A stretch of DNA of 64,000 nt from Elymus sibiricus. Taxonomy: Eukaryota > Streptophyta > Magnoliopsida > Poales > Poaceae. Positions 44,970 through 56,411 of this stretch are shown piece after piece (position 1 is the first letter of the stretch; each line of letters starts with the position of its first letter). The notes beneath the pieces are model-generated. The model had not been told where the DNA came from, did no database searches, and saw only the letters and a program-made list of their open reading frames with translations. Where the stretch lies: positions 190,398,936 through 190,462,935 of the forward strand of contig CM077676.1 in the NCBI GenBank assembly GCA_039707655.1. The letters are read 5' to 3'. Position numbers and translations under genes: made by a program.

Positions 44970-47204
44970 CTAGGAACTCGCGCCGTCGTCGTCGGCGCCG
45001 TCGCCGTCGTCGCCGCCGGAGCTCTCGCCGCTGCCGCAGGAGTACTTCCTGAGCAGCGCATCCATGTGGCCTTCTACCGCCCTTGCGAGGCCATCGCAGA
45101 GCTCCTCGGGGACAGGGGCTATCACCTTGTCAAAATCGAAGTTGGGATCGACGTGAAGGAGGTGACTGAAGACGCGGGTCGCCGCCTGGGAGAAGAGGCC
45201 GCGGCACTCCTCCTCCAAGATGTCGTCCACCTCCTTGGCCCCGTCCTCGAGCCGCTCCACGAGCTTGGTGGAGAATTCAATGTAGTCGGCGTCGCGGGAC
45301 TCGCAGAGGGATTCAAGCCTCCCCTGGCAGATGGAGTTCAGGGCGTCGCGGGCTCGAAGCTCGAGGGAGTGGAGCATCTTGACGCGTTCGCGCTGCCGCT
45401 CCCTTTCCTGGTCCGCCTTGCCTCCGGCTTGCTCGGCGGTGCTGGCGGCGCCCCCCACCTGAAGACGAAGGGAGGACGGCTCCTCCTCGGCACCGGAGCC
45501 GGCCTGCGGCGTGGCCTCTCATCGGGTCTCTGCCTCGGCGAGTGCTGCCTTGAGACCAGCGATTTCCTGCCGGAATCGCTCATGCTCCGTCTCGAAGGCG
45601 TCCCCCTGCTGCTTCAGCGCCTTACCGTGCTCCTCGGCGAGCGCCAGGTGCGCCTCCGCTATCTTCGCGTCAGCGTCTTCCTACGCCTTCTTCTCCTTAG
45701 CCTCCAGCTGGGTGTTGGCCTCGTTGACACGCTTCGTGTGGGCATCCTGGGCGTCGGCCAACTGGCGCCCCCGCTCAGTGGCCTGCACGGTCGACACCCT
45801 CTCGAGGTCTTCCGTGCGAGTCGTGAGGCCCGCCTCACGGGCCGCAAGCTCCTTTTCGCGAGTGGCAAACGCGCTTTCCCGCGTGAGGAACGACTGCGCC
45901 TGCTTGGCATGTTGGTCCTGGAGCTCCTTCAGGCGGGCCTCCGCCTCTTCGCAGCGCGCGATGGCCGCTTCCGCCTCCCGGAGAGCACTCGGATGGACCC
46001 CCTCTGCTTCAGTGGCGTCCTTCTCGCCCTGTGCGCGAGCGCGTTCGTTCTGGCACTGAGCCGTTTCAATGGAGATACTAAGCCGGCGCCACCTGTCAGC
46101 AAGCTTCAGCCGCTCCTCGGCAAGGCGCGCCTCCGCGTCCTGAAAGTCTGTCCTGAGCCGAGCGAGCGCAGCCTTGGCGTCGCGCAAGGCTCCAAGCCTG
46201 AGCAGGGCATGGCTGCTCACGAGTGCCAGGGGCCAGTCCGGGTCGGGCCCCCTGACATTCTCCGTCGCCGCGGTCAGGCATGACTCGGCGCCGCTTACCT
46301 GGAGCGGTGGGTTCGTCGGGCCCTCCCCTGCGTTCGGCTCCGACGGCGCTTTGGGGGCTCGCCATGCCTGCAACGGCGCGCCCCATGATTCCTCCCCCCG
46401 CGCTTAGGGAGGCCTCTGGTGGGGGAGTGGGTGTTTCGGCCTGCCCCGTCACCGCTCCTTCCCTCGCGGCGGGGTCAGGAGGGAGCGCGTCCCCGCCTCC
46501 TGAGGCTGCCTCCCGAGGCTCCTCCGTCTCGGCCTCACGAGACGCGCCCGCATGCGGCTCCGGGGGAACGGCCGGCTCCCTCTCGACTTCCGCGCGCTCC
46601 GTCTCGGCGTCAGAGCGGTGGGTGGCCACTTCATGCCCCCGGCACCCGCAGCGGGTACTGATGCCCCCTGCGGGCTGGGGGTCGCCTTCGCCTTTGTCGT
46701 CATCATCTTCTTCTTCTTCTTCCTTTGGTCCCCGGCGGGCCACCTGCGCAAACGGCGGCTCAGCTCCGAGCCCGGACAAAGAGCAAGAGCATAAAACGCC
46801 GGGAGGAGTCAGGGGGACTTACTCATCGCTGACGAACCACTTCTTCTTCTTCTTTTCCGCGAGGTGCGGGTCGTCGCTGCCGCCGTCAAGCGTCGCCCTG
46901 GCTCTGCCTCGAGGCCCTGGGAGGTTTTAGCCTCTTGACGGGCCTTAGGCGCTGGGGGCTCGACCACCCCCGGCCGAGAGCCCCCTCCGCCGCGGGTGGC
47001 TCGCTGTCGGCGTCATCATCCTCGAGCTCGTAGAGGAGCTAACGGCAAGTGCGTGGTGGCGCCCGGTTGGCGTCCTCCTCTGTGGCCTCCTCCGAGTGCT
47101 CGCCACCGCCGCTGCCTGCTAAATCCAGCTCCACCACGAGGGGGTTCTCGCGGGGTCCGACGTGGCCCTCCGGCACGAGTCCCCACTGGTCCAAGAGAGG
47201 CATC
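44970..47204 (-). pseudogene. TE-B antisense gene, 3' part (end of exon 1, intron, exon 2)
   Basis: Minus strand. Exon 1 resumes after TE-C at 47204 (PLLDQWGLVPE) and ends at 46823 with ...KKWFVSDE. The intron 46822-46744 (79 bp) has donor GTAAGT and acceptor TTTGCGCAG. Exon 2 runs from 46743 (WPAGDQRKKKKK) to the stop at 44970. Exon 2 encodes a lysine run, an acidic Pro/Ala-rich stretch and a long coiled coil (AEEARLKELQDQHAKQAQSF, REKELAAREAGL). Several frame breaks occur relative to TE-C's copy (for example near 46660 and 46270, and in 45500-45700). The 5' part is at 59873-60758. In TE-C the equivalent frame is open, so this one is decayed as well as split. Confidence 0.75.
47200..47204. 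other. Target-site duplication of TE-C, left
   Basis: GCATC, repeated at 59873-59877. Joining the two sides at this 5-mer reunites TE-B's antisense exon 1 in frame. Confidence 0.9.
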
Positions 47205-48176
47205 TGTCGGAAGTCGGGCTCCGGGGACCCAAAGGTTCAAACACTGGGGTGAGCATGTTCTACCTACTTCGCCTCCTACCACAGTTAAGTGATGGCGAGG
47301 CGACGGCGAGGGCACGCTAGCGAGAGACGGAACGAGGACTCGGCGGTTTACCCAGGTTCGGGCCACCTTGCGGTGTAAGACCCTACTCCTGCTTGTGGTT
47401 GGGATTGCAAGGGAAAGAGAGTTCTTGCGTAAAAGGTACAAGGTAGGAGATGAAGGAATCGATTGGGTCTCTCCTCCTCTTTCTCTCCTACTTCTTCCGC
47501 GCTTCTCTAACGGCTGCTCTGCCCCTTATATCAGCCATGGTCCTCTTGCCCCTGGAAACTTAGGTGGGAAGGGTTGCCACACTTGGCGATTTCGAAAGGG
47601 GACAGGCGCTCAGGCTATCCTGACTAAAGGTGGTCTTCGCCTGCCAAAGTATGATCCATGACGCGCTGGTGGGCTTGGTGATGACCTCCGTCCTGCGCGC
47701 CCGTCGTCTTGGTCTTCCTTCGCCGATCGGGCAACCTTTGGGGTTGCTTTGGAGAGTAGATAGCTGGCCCTGCTCCCTTAACACGAAAGAGGAAACCATC
47801 TTCATCCGCGCCTACTGGCGCGGCGTCTTCTGCCGCTCGTCGCCGCGCGCGTCACCCACGTGACGGCTCCAGGCCGCGGCAAGGCGAACAACCTTCGCCT
47901 CGAGCGCCTGCGGGAGGGGGCCTCGGGAGGCCACCTCGGAAAGCCGCCTCGCGAGGCCACTCGGGAAGCCGCCTCGTGAGGGGACCTCGCGAGGCCGTTG
48001 ACGGTGGTGCTGAGCGTTGCTTGCTACTCCCTAAGGAGCGGGCCTCAGGAGGCCAGGGCCTCATGAGGGGTCTTGGTGAGAGTTCGGTGAAGACGGCCCG
48101 CTGGGCCCACACCAGGCGTTGCGCCCGGGACCAAAGGCAGACGGGCTTGGATACCCCGGGTTCCACGGGCCCGACA
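47205..48176 (-). repeat. 3' LTR of TE-C
   Basis: 972 bp; minus strand reads TGTCGGGCCCGTGG...GACTTCCGACA. TATA-like GATATAAGG on the minus strand near 47524-47533. Next to it at 48177-48192 the minus strand reads GACCCGGGGGCTAC, the polypurine tract, matching CCCGGGGGCTAC at 61057-61068 in TE-B. Confidence 0.9.
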
Positions 48177-48481
48177 GTAGCCCCCGGGTCCGCGGCGCGC
48201 ACGTTCCTGCCTACAGAGGGGCGAAACGGCGCGGGCCCTAACCGCCTGCGGCCAGGCGCGACGTGTGGTGCACGATGTGATGGGGGACGGCCCCACTTCC
48301 CCATGACGCCTTGGTAACCGCCGCGCTGACATAAATCTTGGCGCGGGCGACGCGAGGCCATCATTGCCTTCCTTCATACTGTCCACCTCTCTGTGCCCTT
48401 CCTTCTCGCGCGCGGTTCCTCGCGACTCCCCCCTTCGAACTTCACTTGTTCTCGCTCCCGATCCACGCCTTCACCGCACAG

Positions 48482-51400
48482 ATTGCTCCCGCCGGCAAGA
48501 GGGGGAAGGAGGCGGCCCCATCGCCAAGCGCGCCTGTCCTTGGGGCGGCGTTGCAGCGCTCCACCATCGACGACGAAGAAGGTTTGGGCAAGGTGCTCCC
48601 GTTCGTGGCCGGCGGGCAGAACGAGAACCAGGCGACCCAAATCTGGCCGGGGTCGCGCGCGCGGCGCGACCTGCGGGCGACGGCCTACCCCTTCTTCCTC
48701 CACAGCGTATATGCAGGGTTGGTGCTGCCATTTTCGGACTTCTTCTATGCCATACTCACTCACTATCAGGTTCACGCTCTTCATCTTCAACCCAACTCCA
48801 TTTTCCTCCTGGCCACGTTCGCCTTTTACTGCGAGGCTTTCGTGGGCGTGAGGCCCTCTGTGGCGCTTTTCCGCCACTTCTTCTGCCTGCGGCTAACTGC
48901 GGCGGACCAGTGCTCCGGATGCGCGTCGTTCCTTGTCGTCAAGGGAATGGAGGACGGCATTATCAACTTGAGGGTCGCGAAGAAGGTGGAAGGCTACCGG
49001 CAGCGTTGGGTCTATATGGACGCACGCCAGACCAACCGGCTCCTAATGATCCCTACGGACCCGGCCGAGAAGATCTCCGTGTGGGGGCACGAGAAGCTCG
49101 CCGACCCGAGGATGGAGCCCGTCTTGGAGCGGATGGCGGCGCATCGTGCCGCAACACTCTCGGGGACGGCGGTCGTCAGGGAATACCTGCGGCGGCGCAT
49201 CGCGCCACTTCAGCAGCACTCGCGCCCCATGTGGGAGTACTCCGGCACGGGCGACGCCATGAGGCTGAAGCCGGGCAGCCTGGGGCCAGACGTGCTGGAC
49301 GGGGCCCTGGCGATTCTGCTCAGCTCCCCTGACGCGGAAACGCCAGAGGGGGTGCTCCCGCTCTTCCGCTACCCGGAGAAGGCGAAGCTTGTGAAGGAGA
49401 TGACCCTCTTCGATCAGTGGGGCCTCGTGCCGGAGGGCCACGTCGGGCCCCGCAACAACCCCCTCGTGGAGGAGGTGGATTTGGGAGGCAGCAGCGGCTG
49501 CGGAGATTCGGAGGAGGCCACGGAGGAGGACGCCAGCCGAGTGCCACTGCGCGCCCGCCGCCAGCTCATCTGCGAGCTCGAGGACGACGACACCGAGAGC
49601 GTCCCACCCACGGCGGCGGGGGCTCCCGACCTAGGGGCGGGCGAGCCCCCAGCACTCGAGGCCCGTCAGGAGGCTGAAGCCGCCCAGGGCCCGGAGGCGG
49701 GCGACGACGCATCCGGGTCTGCCGCGGCACGCCCCGGGGGCCTGAGTGGCGGTGCTGAGGCAATGCTCGGCAGGGGTAGCGCGGGCATGCTGCCCGCTGG
49801 GGAGAAGAAGAGGAAGTGGCACGTTAGTGACGAGTAAGCCTTCCGCCTTCCCCCGACACTCTTAATTCTTGCTCCTATATCCCGGCTCGGAGCTGAGCCA
49901 CCATTCGCGCAGGAGGCCTGCCGCGGATCAGAAGAAGAAGAAGAAGACGACGACGAAGGCGAGGGTTACCCCCAGCCCGCAGGGGGTGTCAACGCCCACC
50001 ACCGATGCCTGGGGGCATGGGGAGGCTACCCACCGTCCCGACGCCGAAACAGGGCATATGGAAGTCGAGGAGGGGGCAGTCGCTCCTCCGGGGTCACATG
50101 TGGGTGCATCCCGCGAGGCCGCGGATGAGGGGCCTCAGGGGGCAGCCTCACGAGGCGGGGACGCCCTCCCCCCTGACCCCGCCGCGACCAAGGAAGCGGC
50201 GACGGGGGAGGCCGAAGCTCCTACCCCCCCGCCGGGGGCCTCTTTGGACGCGGGGAAAGGAGTTGTGGGGTGCGCCATGACAGGCACGGAGAGCCCCCGC
50301 AGCGTACCACTGCGGCCGAGCGAGGGGGGCGGGCCGGCGAGCCTGCCGCCCCAGGCAAGCGGCGCCGAGTGTTCCCTTGCCGCTGCGACTGAGAGTGCCA
50401 GTGGGCCCGACCCGAACTGGCCCCTGGTCCCTGTGGGTGACCGCACTTTGCTCAGGCCTGAATCCTTGCGCGCCGCCAAGGCCGCGCTCGCTCGGCTCGG
50501 CACGGACTTCCAGGACGCGGAGACGCGCCTCGCCGAGGAACGCCTAAAGCTTGTCGACGGGTGGCGCCGGCTCAGCGTCGCCATCGACGCGGCCCGGCGC
50601 CATGACGAGCGTGCTCGCGCACAATGCGCGAAGGACGTCGCCGAAGCGGAGGGGGTCCGTGCGAGAGCCCTTCAGGATGCCGAAGCGGCCGTTGCGCGCC
50701 GCGAGGAGGCGGGGGCCAGCTTGAAGGAGTTCCAGGACCAGCGCACCGAGCAGGTGCAGTCGCTCCTCGTGCGGGAAGGCGCTCTCGCCACCCGCGAGAA
50801 GGAGGTTGCGGCCCGCGAAGCGGGCCTCGAGACTCGCACGGAGAGCCTCGCGAGGACGGCGACCGAGCAGGCCACGGAGAAGGAGCGCCTGGAGCTGCAG
50901 GGGCGCCAGCTGGCTGATGCCCAGGAGGCCCACATGAAGCGCGTTACCGAGGCCAACGCCCAGCTGGAGGCCAGGGAGAAGAAGGTTCAGGAGGATGCTG
51001 ACGCGAAGGTAGCGAAGGCGCGCCTGGCGCTTGCCGAGGAGCACGGTAAGACGCTGTCGCAGCAGAGGGACGCCTTCAAGACGGAACGCGAGCGATTCCG
51101 GCAGGAGATCACTGATCTCAAGGCGGCACTCGCCGAGGCGGAGACCCGCCTGGGTGACGTGCCGCAGCCCAGCTCCAGCGCCGCGGACCGGGAACAGGGG
51201 CAGCAGCGCGAGCACGTCAAGATGCTTCATTCCCTCGAGCTCCGCGCCCGCGACGCCCTGAACTCAGTCTGCCAGGGAAGGCTTGGGGCTCTCCGCGAGT
51301 CCCGCGACGCCGACTACGTCGACTTCTCCACCAAGCTCGTGGAACAGCTTGAGGACGGGGCCAAGGCAGTGGATGGCATCTTGGAGGAGGAGTGCCGCAG

Positions 51401-51629
51401 CCTCTTCTCCCTGGTGGCGACTCGCGTCTTCAGCCACCTCCTTCACGCTGATCCCGATTTTGATTTTGACAAGGTGATAGTCCCGGTCCCAGAGGAGCTT
51501 CGCGACGGCCTCACAGAGGCGGTAGAAGGCCACGTGGACGCGCTGCTTGGGAAGTACTCCCGCGGCAGCGGTGAGAGCTCCGGTGGCGATGACGGCGCGG
51601 GCGAAGACGACGACAGCGCGAGCTCCTAG
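48482..51629 (+). CDS. TE-C antisense gene, two exons, open apart from a lost start codon
   Basis: Plus strand, opposite to TE-C's gag-pol. Exon 1 to 49833; intron 49834-49912 (79 bp, donor GTAAGC, acceptor CGCGCAG); exon 2 49913-51629. The spliced frame is open for about 1,022 residues. TE-B starts the homologous protein with ATG (MAPAGKRE, 60758); here the codon is ATT. The N-terminal part (residues about 55-150: ATAYPFFLHSVYAGLVLPF, ALHLQPNSIFLLATFAFYCE) resembles PF04195. An acidic region with ELEDDDTES and a KKRK end precede the intron. Exon 2 begins RPAADQKKKKK, then a Pro/Ala-rich stretch, then a coiled coil of about 300 residues rich in Ala, Glu and Arg, and an acidic Ser-rich tail. 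A possible TATA-like ACATAAATC is near 48330. Function unknown. Confidence 0.75.
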
Positions 51630-52559
51630 GGTCCTTTTCCTTTCGTCACCCTGCGCTAGATTGATGTGGCCCGTAGGGGCGTGAAGACGATGCCTTGGTG
51701 TTTAAATATTTCATGATTTGCTGTAATGAACACTCGTGCCCTCGCGAGGCTCTCTCTTAAGGCCTGCTTTTCTCTCTTTGCTCGCCGTGATGCTCTACGT
51801 TGTCAGGACCCAGCCCCCGCGCGGCCATAGCCATCGCTGGTATGTCAGGCCGTGATGCCTAAACAAGGCCAGGAGGCGAGGGGCACCGGGAGCTAGTGAG
51901 GGTTCCTGAGGCGCGAAGCTCAGGGAGCCCCCCTTTAACGCACAAGCGGCTTGCGCCAAGAGAAACGCTGGCGCTCGTGAGGCCATCGGAGGGGAAGGCT
52001 CGGGAGATAGCAAGGGTGGCTCGCGAGACGGGAGACTTAGCTCTGTTGAAGGTAGTATGGTGGACCATCTCTTGCAAGGTGCGCCTTGTGAGGGTTCTGC
52101 TCGCGAGATCTCCTGCCGGAACGGCCGCCGAGGGTTAATTCCTGAGGCGGGGCCTGCTGGCCTCCTGAGGTTCTGAGGGAGCTACCTCGCGAGATCTTTC
52201 AGGGGACCTACTCCTGAGACAACTGCACGCAGAGTACTTAATGACAGCGCGCGCTCGTCAATTCACTCATGGGTATTACGCGAGGAGACAGGACACCAAG
52301 GACCTTGGTGGGGTGGCGTGCACGGGAGCAGGCCCGCGAGCCAGAGCCCGGTTGCTTGGGTTTTTCAGTGCTCCTGGGACTGACCCGAGCGTAGGCACCG
52401 TGTCCAGCCCCCACTCGCGTGAGACTCATGAGGGAAGTGGTGAGCGCGCGAGGCTCGTGAGGCAAGGGGAAAATGAAACTCCATATAAGGAAACGGGAGC
52501 TTTACTGAAAGAAGATAGCAACCCATTACATACCAAAATGAAGATGCGGCTGCCATGTC

Positions 52560-52690
52560 CGGCACGGGTTAGCTTGAGGTTGGTGCAACCCGTGGGGCGC
52601 CCTCAATTACACACCAAAAATGAGAAAAAGAGTGCTGTCGTGTCCGGCACGGGTCAGCTTGAGGTTGGTGCAACCCGTGGAGCACCCTCA
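52560..52690. repeat. Two copies of a unit of about 50 bp
   Basis: GGCACGGGTTAGCTTGAGGT plus GGTGCAACCCGTGGGGCGCC at about 52560-52604, again at about 52645-52690. Inverted equivalents are at 43890 and 43971 in TE-B. Confidence 0.7.
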
Positions 52691-52694
52691 GTTG

Positions 52695-52860
52695 ATTGTT
52701 CCGCCAGCGCGGAGCATGGGGCTTCCACAGGGGTGTGGGTATGATCGCGGGTCGATCGTTCCGCTAGCGCGGAGCATGGGGCTTCCACAGGGGTGTGGGT
52801 ATGATCGCGGGTCGATCGTTCCGCCAGCGCGGAGCATGGGGCTTCCACTTGGGCATGGGC
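52695..52860. repeat. Exact 60-bp tandem repeat, about 2.7 units
   Basis: The unit GGAGCATGGGGCTTCCACAG, GGGTGTGGGTATGATCGCGG, GTCGATCGTTCCGCTAGCGC repeats with a period of exactly 60 bases, with almost no differences between the first two units. TE-B has fewer units at 43780-43890. Confidence 0.9.
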
Positions 52861-52943
52861 GGGAGCTCTCGCGGGCCCATCAGGCGAACGCAATGAGAGG
52901 CTCCGGGGCGTGTACAGCCCCGTTTCGTTCGTACGCGTGAGGG

Positions 52944-55900
52944 TCACGGGTAGAACTTGCGGAGGTGTTGGATGTTCCAGGCGTTAGGCACAGGAACTCC
53001 GTCCTCCGTCTCCAGCCGAGCCTGGAGACATGAGTAACCCGGAAGGGTCCTTCCCACATGGGTGAGAGTTTGTGGAGTCCCTCTCGGGAGAGGATCCTGC
53101 GTAGGACGAGGTCGCCGACCTCGAGGGTACGAGGGCGGATGGTGCGGCTGTGGTAGCGGCGCAAGGCCTGCTGGTACCTCGCGGCACGGAGGGCAGCCTG
53201 ACAGAGGCCCTCCTCGAGGAGCAGCAAATTGGTCTCTCGCGAGCCCTCCTAACGCGCCTCGTCGAAGGCAAGGACTCGCGGGGAACCGTGCTTAAGCTCC
53301 AATGGGAGGACCGCTTCAGCGCCGTAGACGAGGAAGAAGGGCGTCTCGCCAATAGGCTTGCTTGCTGTCGTGCGGATGGACCACAGCACGGACTGCAGCT
53401 CGTCGAGCCAGCCCTTGCCGCAAGCCTCGAGTTTCTTCTTGAAGCTACTTGTTTTGAGGCCCATGAGGACCACGGCGTTGGCGCGCTCAGCCTGGCCATT
53501 GCTTCGCGGGTGCGCCACCGAGGCATAGCAGATCTGTGTGCCGAGGCTGGTGCAGTAGGACTTGAAGAGGCCGCTTGTGAACTGGGAACCGTTGTCGGTG
53601 ATGATGCGGTTGGGAACTCCGAAACGGCTCACGAGGCCCTTGATGAACTTGACAGTGGAGCCGGCCGGAATGGTGCGCACCGGCTCGACCTCTGCCCACT
53701 TGGTGAACTTGTCGATGGCGACGTAGAGATAGCGGTAACCGCCAGCCGCGCGTGGGAAGGGCCCTAGGATATCCAGCCCCCAGACCACGAAAGACCATGA
53801 GAGGGGAATCGTCTGGAGGCCCTGCGCCGGCTGGTGGATCTGCTTGGCGTGTAACTCGCAGGCCTCGCAGGCTTGGACCAGCGCGGTAGAGTCGCGCAGC
53901 GCAGTGGGCCAGTAGAAGCCGCTGCGGAACACCTTGCCGACGAGGGTGTGTGACGAGGAGTGGTGACCGCAGTCTCCTCCGTGGATATTAGCGAGCAATT
54001 CGCGCCCTTGCTCTTCAGAGATGCACCGTAGCGAGACGCCATTGGGGCGCTTACGGTACAGCTCGCCATCCTGCAGGCAGTAGGCGGTGGCCTACCGAGC
54101 CACGCGCTCTGCTTCAGAGTCTTTCTTTGGGAGGGTGCCGTGGAGCAAATAAGCCTTGAGCTCCGCGGCCCAGCTATCCACCTGAGGTTCGAGCGCCAGC
54201 AGCAGGCGAGCTCCTGAGGTCGGGCCACAGTCTGGTACACCCGTGGGTGGTGCGGGCGGAAGTTCCTCGCGAAGGAGCGCCGTGCTCGCGGCCGGGGGTG
54301 CGGCAGATGTCTTGAGGAGCCTTTCCTCGAAGACGCCTGGGCTCTGGGGCTCGCGGCGCGATGCCTGTTTGGCAATGTCGTCGGCCTCTTTGTTGCCGCC
54401 GCGGGGGACGTGCTGCAGCTCCAGGCCAAGAAAGCGCTTCTCAAGTTTACGTACCTCTTCTAGGTAGGCGGCCATGTGCTTGTCCTTGGGCTTGTAGCTT
54501 TTGTTGGTGAAGTTGACGAGGAGTTGCGAATCACCCTTGATAGTCAGACGCTTGATGCCTAGGGCGGATGCGGCCTTGAGGCCGGCGATGAGGCCCTCAT
54601 ACTCTGCGATGTTGTTGGAGACCTTGTCGGTGTGCTTGAAGCAGAGCTGTACAGCGTAGTAGAGCATGTCTCCTGTTGGCGAGGTGAGCATAACCCCAGC
54701 CCCCGCGCCCTGTCGGGAGAAGGCGCCGTCGAAGTGCATGGTCCATCCGCCAGGCGCCTCATCCCCTGGCAGGAGGGACTGGGCCTCGCGAGGCTCGTCC
54801 TCGTACTTGTCCGTCCATTCTGCCACGAAGTCGGCCAGAGCCGCGTCTTTGATGACTCTGGTGGTGGAGAACTCCAGCTGGAAGGCTTGCAGCTCGATGT
54901 TCCACTCGGCGACGCAGCCGACAGCGTTCGGGAGGCGCAGAACTTGCTCCAAGGGGTAGGAGGAAATGACCTTGATGGGATGACCCTAAAAGTAGTGGCG
55001 CAGCTTCCTGGAGGCGACGAGGAGCGCGAGGAGGAGCTTCTGCTGCATGGGGTAGCGCTCGCGCATCCCTTAGCACGGTGCTGACGAAGTACACGGGGTG
55101 CTCGACGAGGCGCGTAGTAGTTGCGACAGCTTGCTCATCAGATGCCTTGCGAGGCTCGGAAGGCTCTGGAACCTCACGAGGCTCAGGAGGCTCGCGAGGC
55201 TCGGAAGGCTCGCAGGGGACGGCGGCCTCACGAGGCCCAGGAGGCTCGCGAGGCCCCGGGGGCTCGCGAGGCTCAGCGGGCTCGTGAGCCTGAAGGGGCG
55301 CCAAGGGTTTCTCCTTGGCACAGTCGCGCTCCTCCCGCACCGCCACCAACGCCGCGCTGGCCGTCTGGGGAGTGGCCGCCAAGTACAGGAGCAAAGGCTC
55401 GCGGGAGCGCGGCGCGACCATGATGGGCGGGCTCGTGAGGTACCTCTTGAGGGCTTCAAAGGCGGCGTCTGCCTCAGGAGTCCACTTGAAGGAGCCGGAC
55501 CTCCTCAGGAGCTTGAAGAAGGGCAGGGCTCGCTCGCCAAATTTGGAGATGAAACGCCCTAGGGAGGCCATACACCCTGCCAGGCGCTGCATTTCCTTGA
55601 GGGTCCGGGGAGGACGCATTTTCTCGATGGCCTTGATCTTCTCTGGGTTGACCTCGATGCCGCGGTGCGAGACTAGAAAGCTGAGGAGCTTGCCGGAGGG
55701 GACCCCGAAGACGCACTTCTCCGGGTTGAGCTTGAGGTTGACCTTGCGCAGGTTGGCAAATGTTTCCTGGAGGTCCGCGATGAGGGATCCGGACTCGCGA
55801 GACTTGACCACGATATCGTCGACGTAGGCCTCTGCGTTCCTCCCCATCTGAGGCCCCAGAGTGATGCGCATTAGCCGCTGGAAGGTGGCGCCCGCGCTCC

Positions 55901-56408
55901 TTAAACCGAAGGGCATGCAGACGTAACAAAATACGCCGCAGGGGGTGATAAAGGCCGTCTTCTCCACGTCTTCGGCCGCCATCTTGATCTGATGATAGCC
56001 TGAGAAGGCATCCAGGAAGCATAGCAAATCGCACCCGGAAGTGGAATCCATGATCTGATCGATGCGGGGTAGTGGGAACGGATCTTGAGGGCATAACTTG
56101 TTGAGGCGGGTGAAGTCGACGCACATGCGCTCCTTGCCGCCCTTCTTGGGGACGACGACTGGGTTGGCGAGCCATTCGGGATGGCGCACCTCACGAACGA
56201 CTCCGGCTTCTTGGAGCTTCTAAACTTCATTGACGATGAACTCTTGCTTCTCTGGCGCCTGGCGCCGTGCTTTCAGCTTGACCGGGCGTGCATTGGGGCA
56301 CACTGCTAAGTGGTGCTCGATCACCTTCCTCGGCACACCGGACAAGTCAGATGCTTTCCAGGCGAAGACATCCGAGTTTGCCCGAAGGAAGGTGACAAGT
56401 GCGCTTTC
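52944..56408 (-). pseudogene. pol: TE-C pol: RT, two RNase H domains, integrase; stops and frameshifts
   Basis: Colinear with TE-B pol. RT: FLDAFSGYHQIKM, CMPFGLRSAGATFQ, YVDDIVVKS. Archaeal-type RNase H: MHFDGAFSRQGAGAGV, NNIAEYEGL, KGDSQLLV, NKEADDIAK. Integrase core is complete by motif: HHSSS...CEACELH, WGLDILGPF, IITDNGSQFTSG, RSNGQAERAN. Stops in the coding frame are at 56220-56222, 54986-54988, 54092-54094 and 53249-53251, all TAG where TE-B or the family motif has CAG. One base is lost near 55065 (frameshift inside the Ty3-type RNase H) and another shift occurs near 53020. The frame ending LRKFYP closes at TGA 52944-52946. Confidence 0.88.
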
Positions 56409-56411
56409 CTA
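56409..56411 (-). other. In-frame UAG between gag-protease and pol of TE-C
   Basis: GLPPA, TAG, ESALVTFLRAN, with pol continuing in frame. Minus strand reads GCATAGGAAAGCGCAC. Confidence 0.6.

Larger units (their letters stand above)
51630..52943 (-). other. TE-C spacer between pol and the antisense gene
   Basis: No gene. Rich in CTCGCGAG palindromes and contains the tandem units described at 52560-52695 and 52695-52860. Confidence 0.6.

Noticed and set aside
48338..48481. N-terminal extension of the TE-C antisense protein upstream of 48482
   Set aside because: Has no ATG and no similarity with TE-B's copy, whose protein starts at the equivalent of 48482.
52695..52860. CRISPR-like array
   Set aside because: The units are contiguous, without unique spacers, and lie inside a plant retrotransposon.
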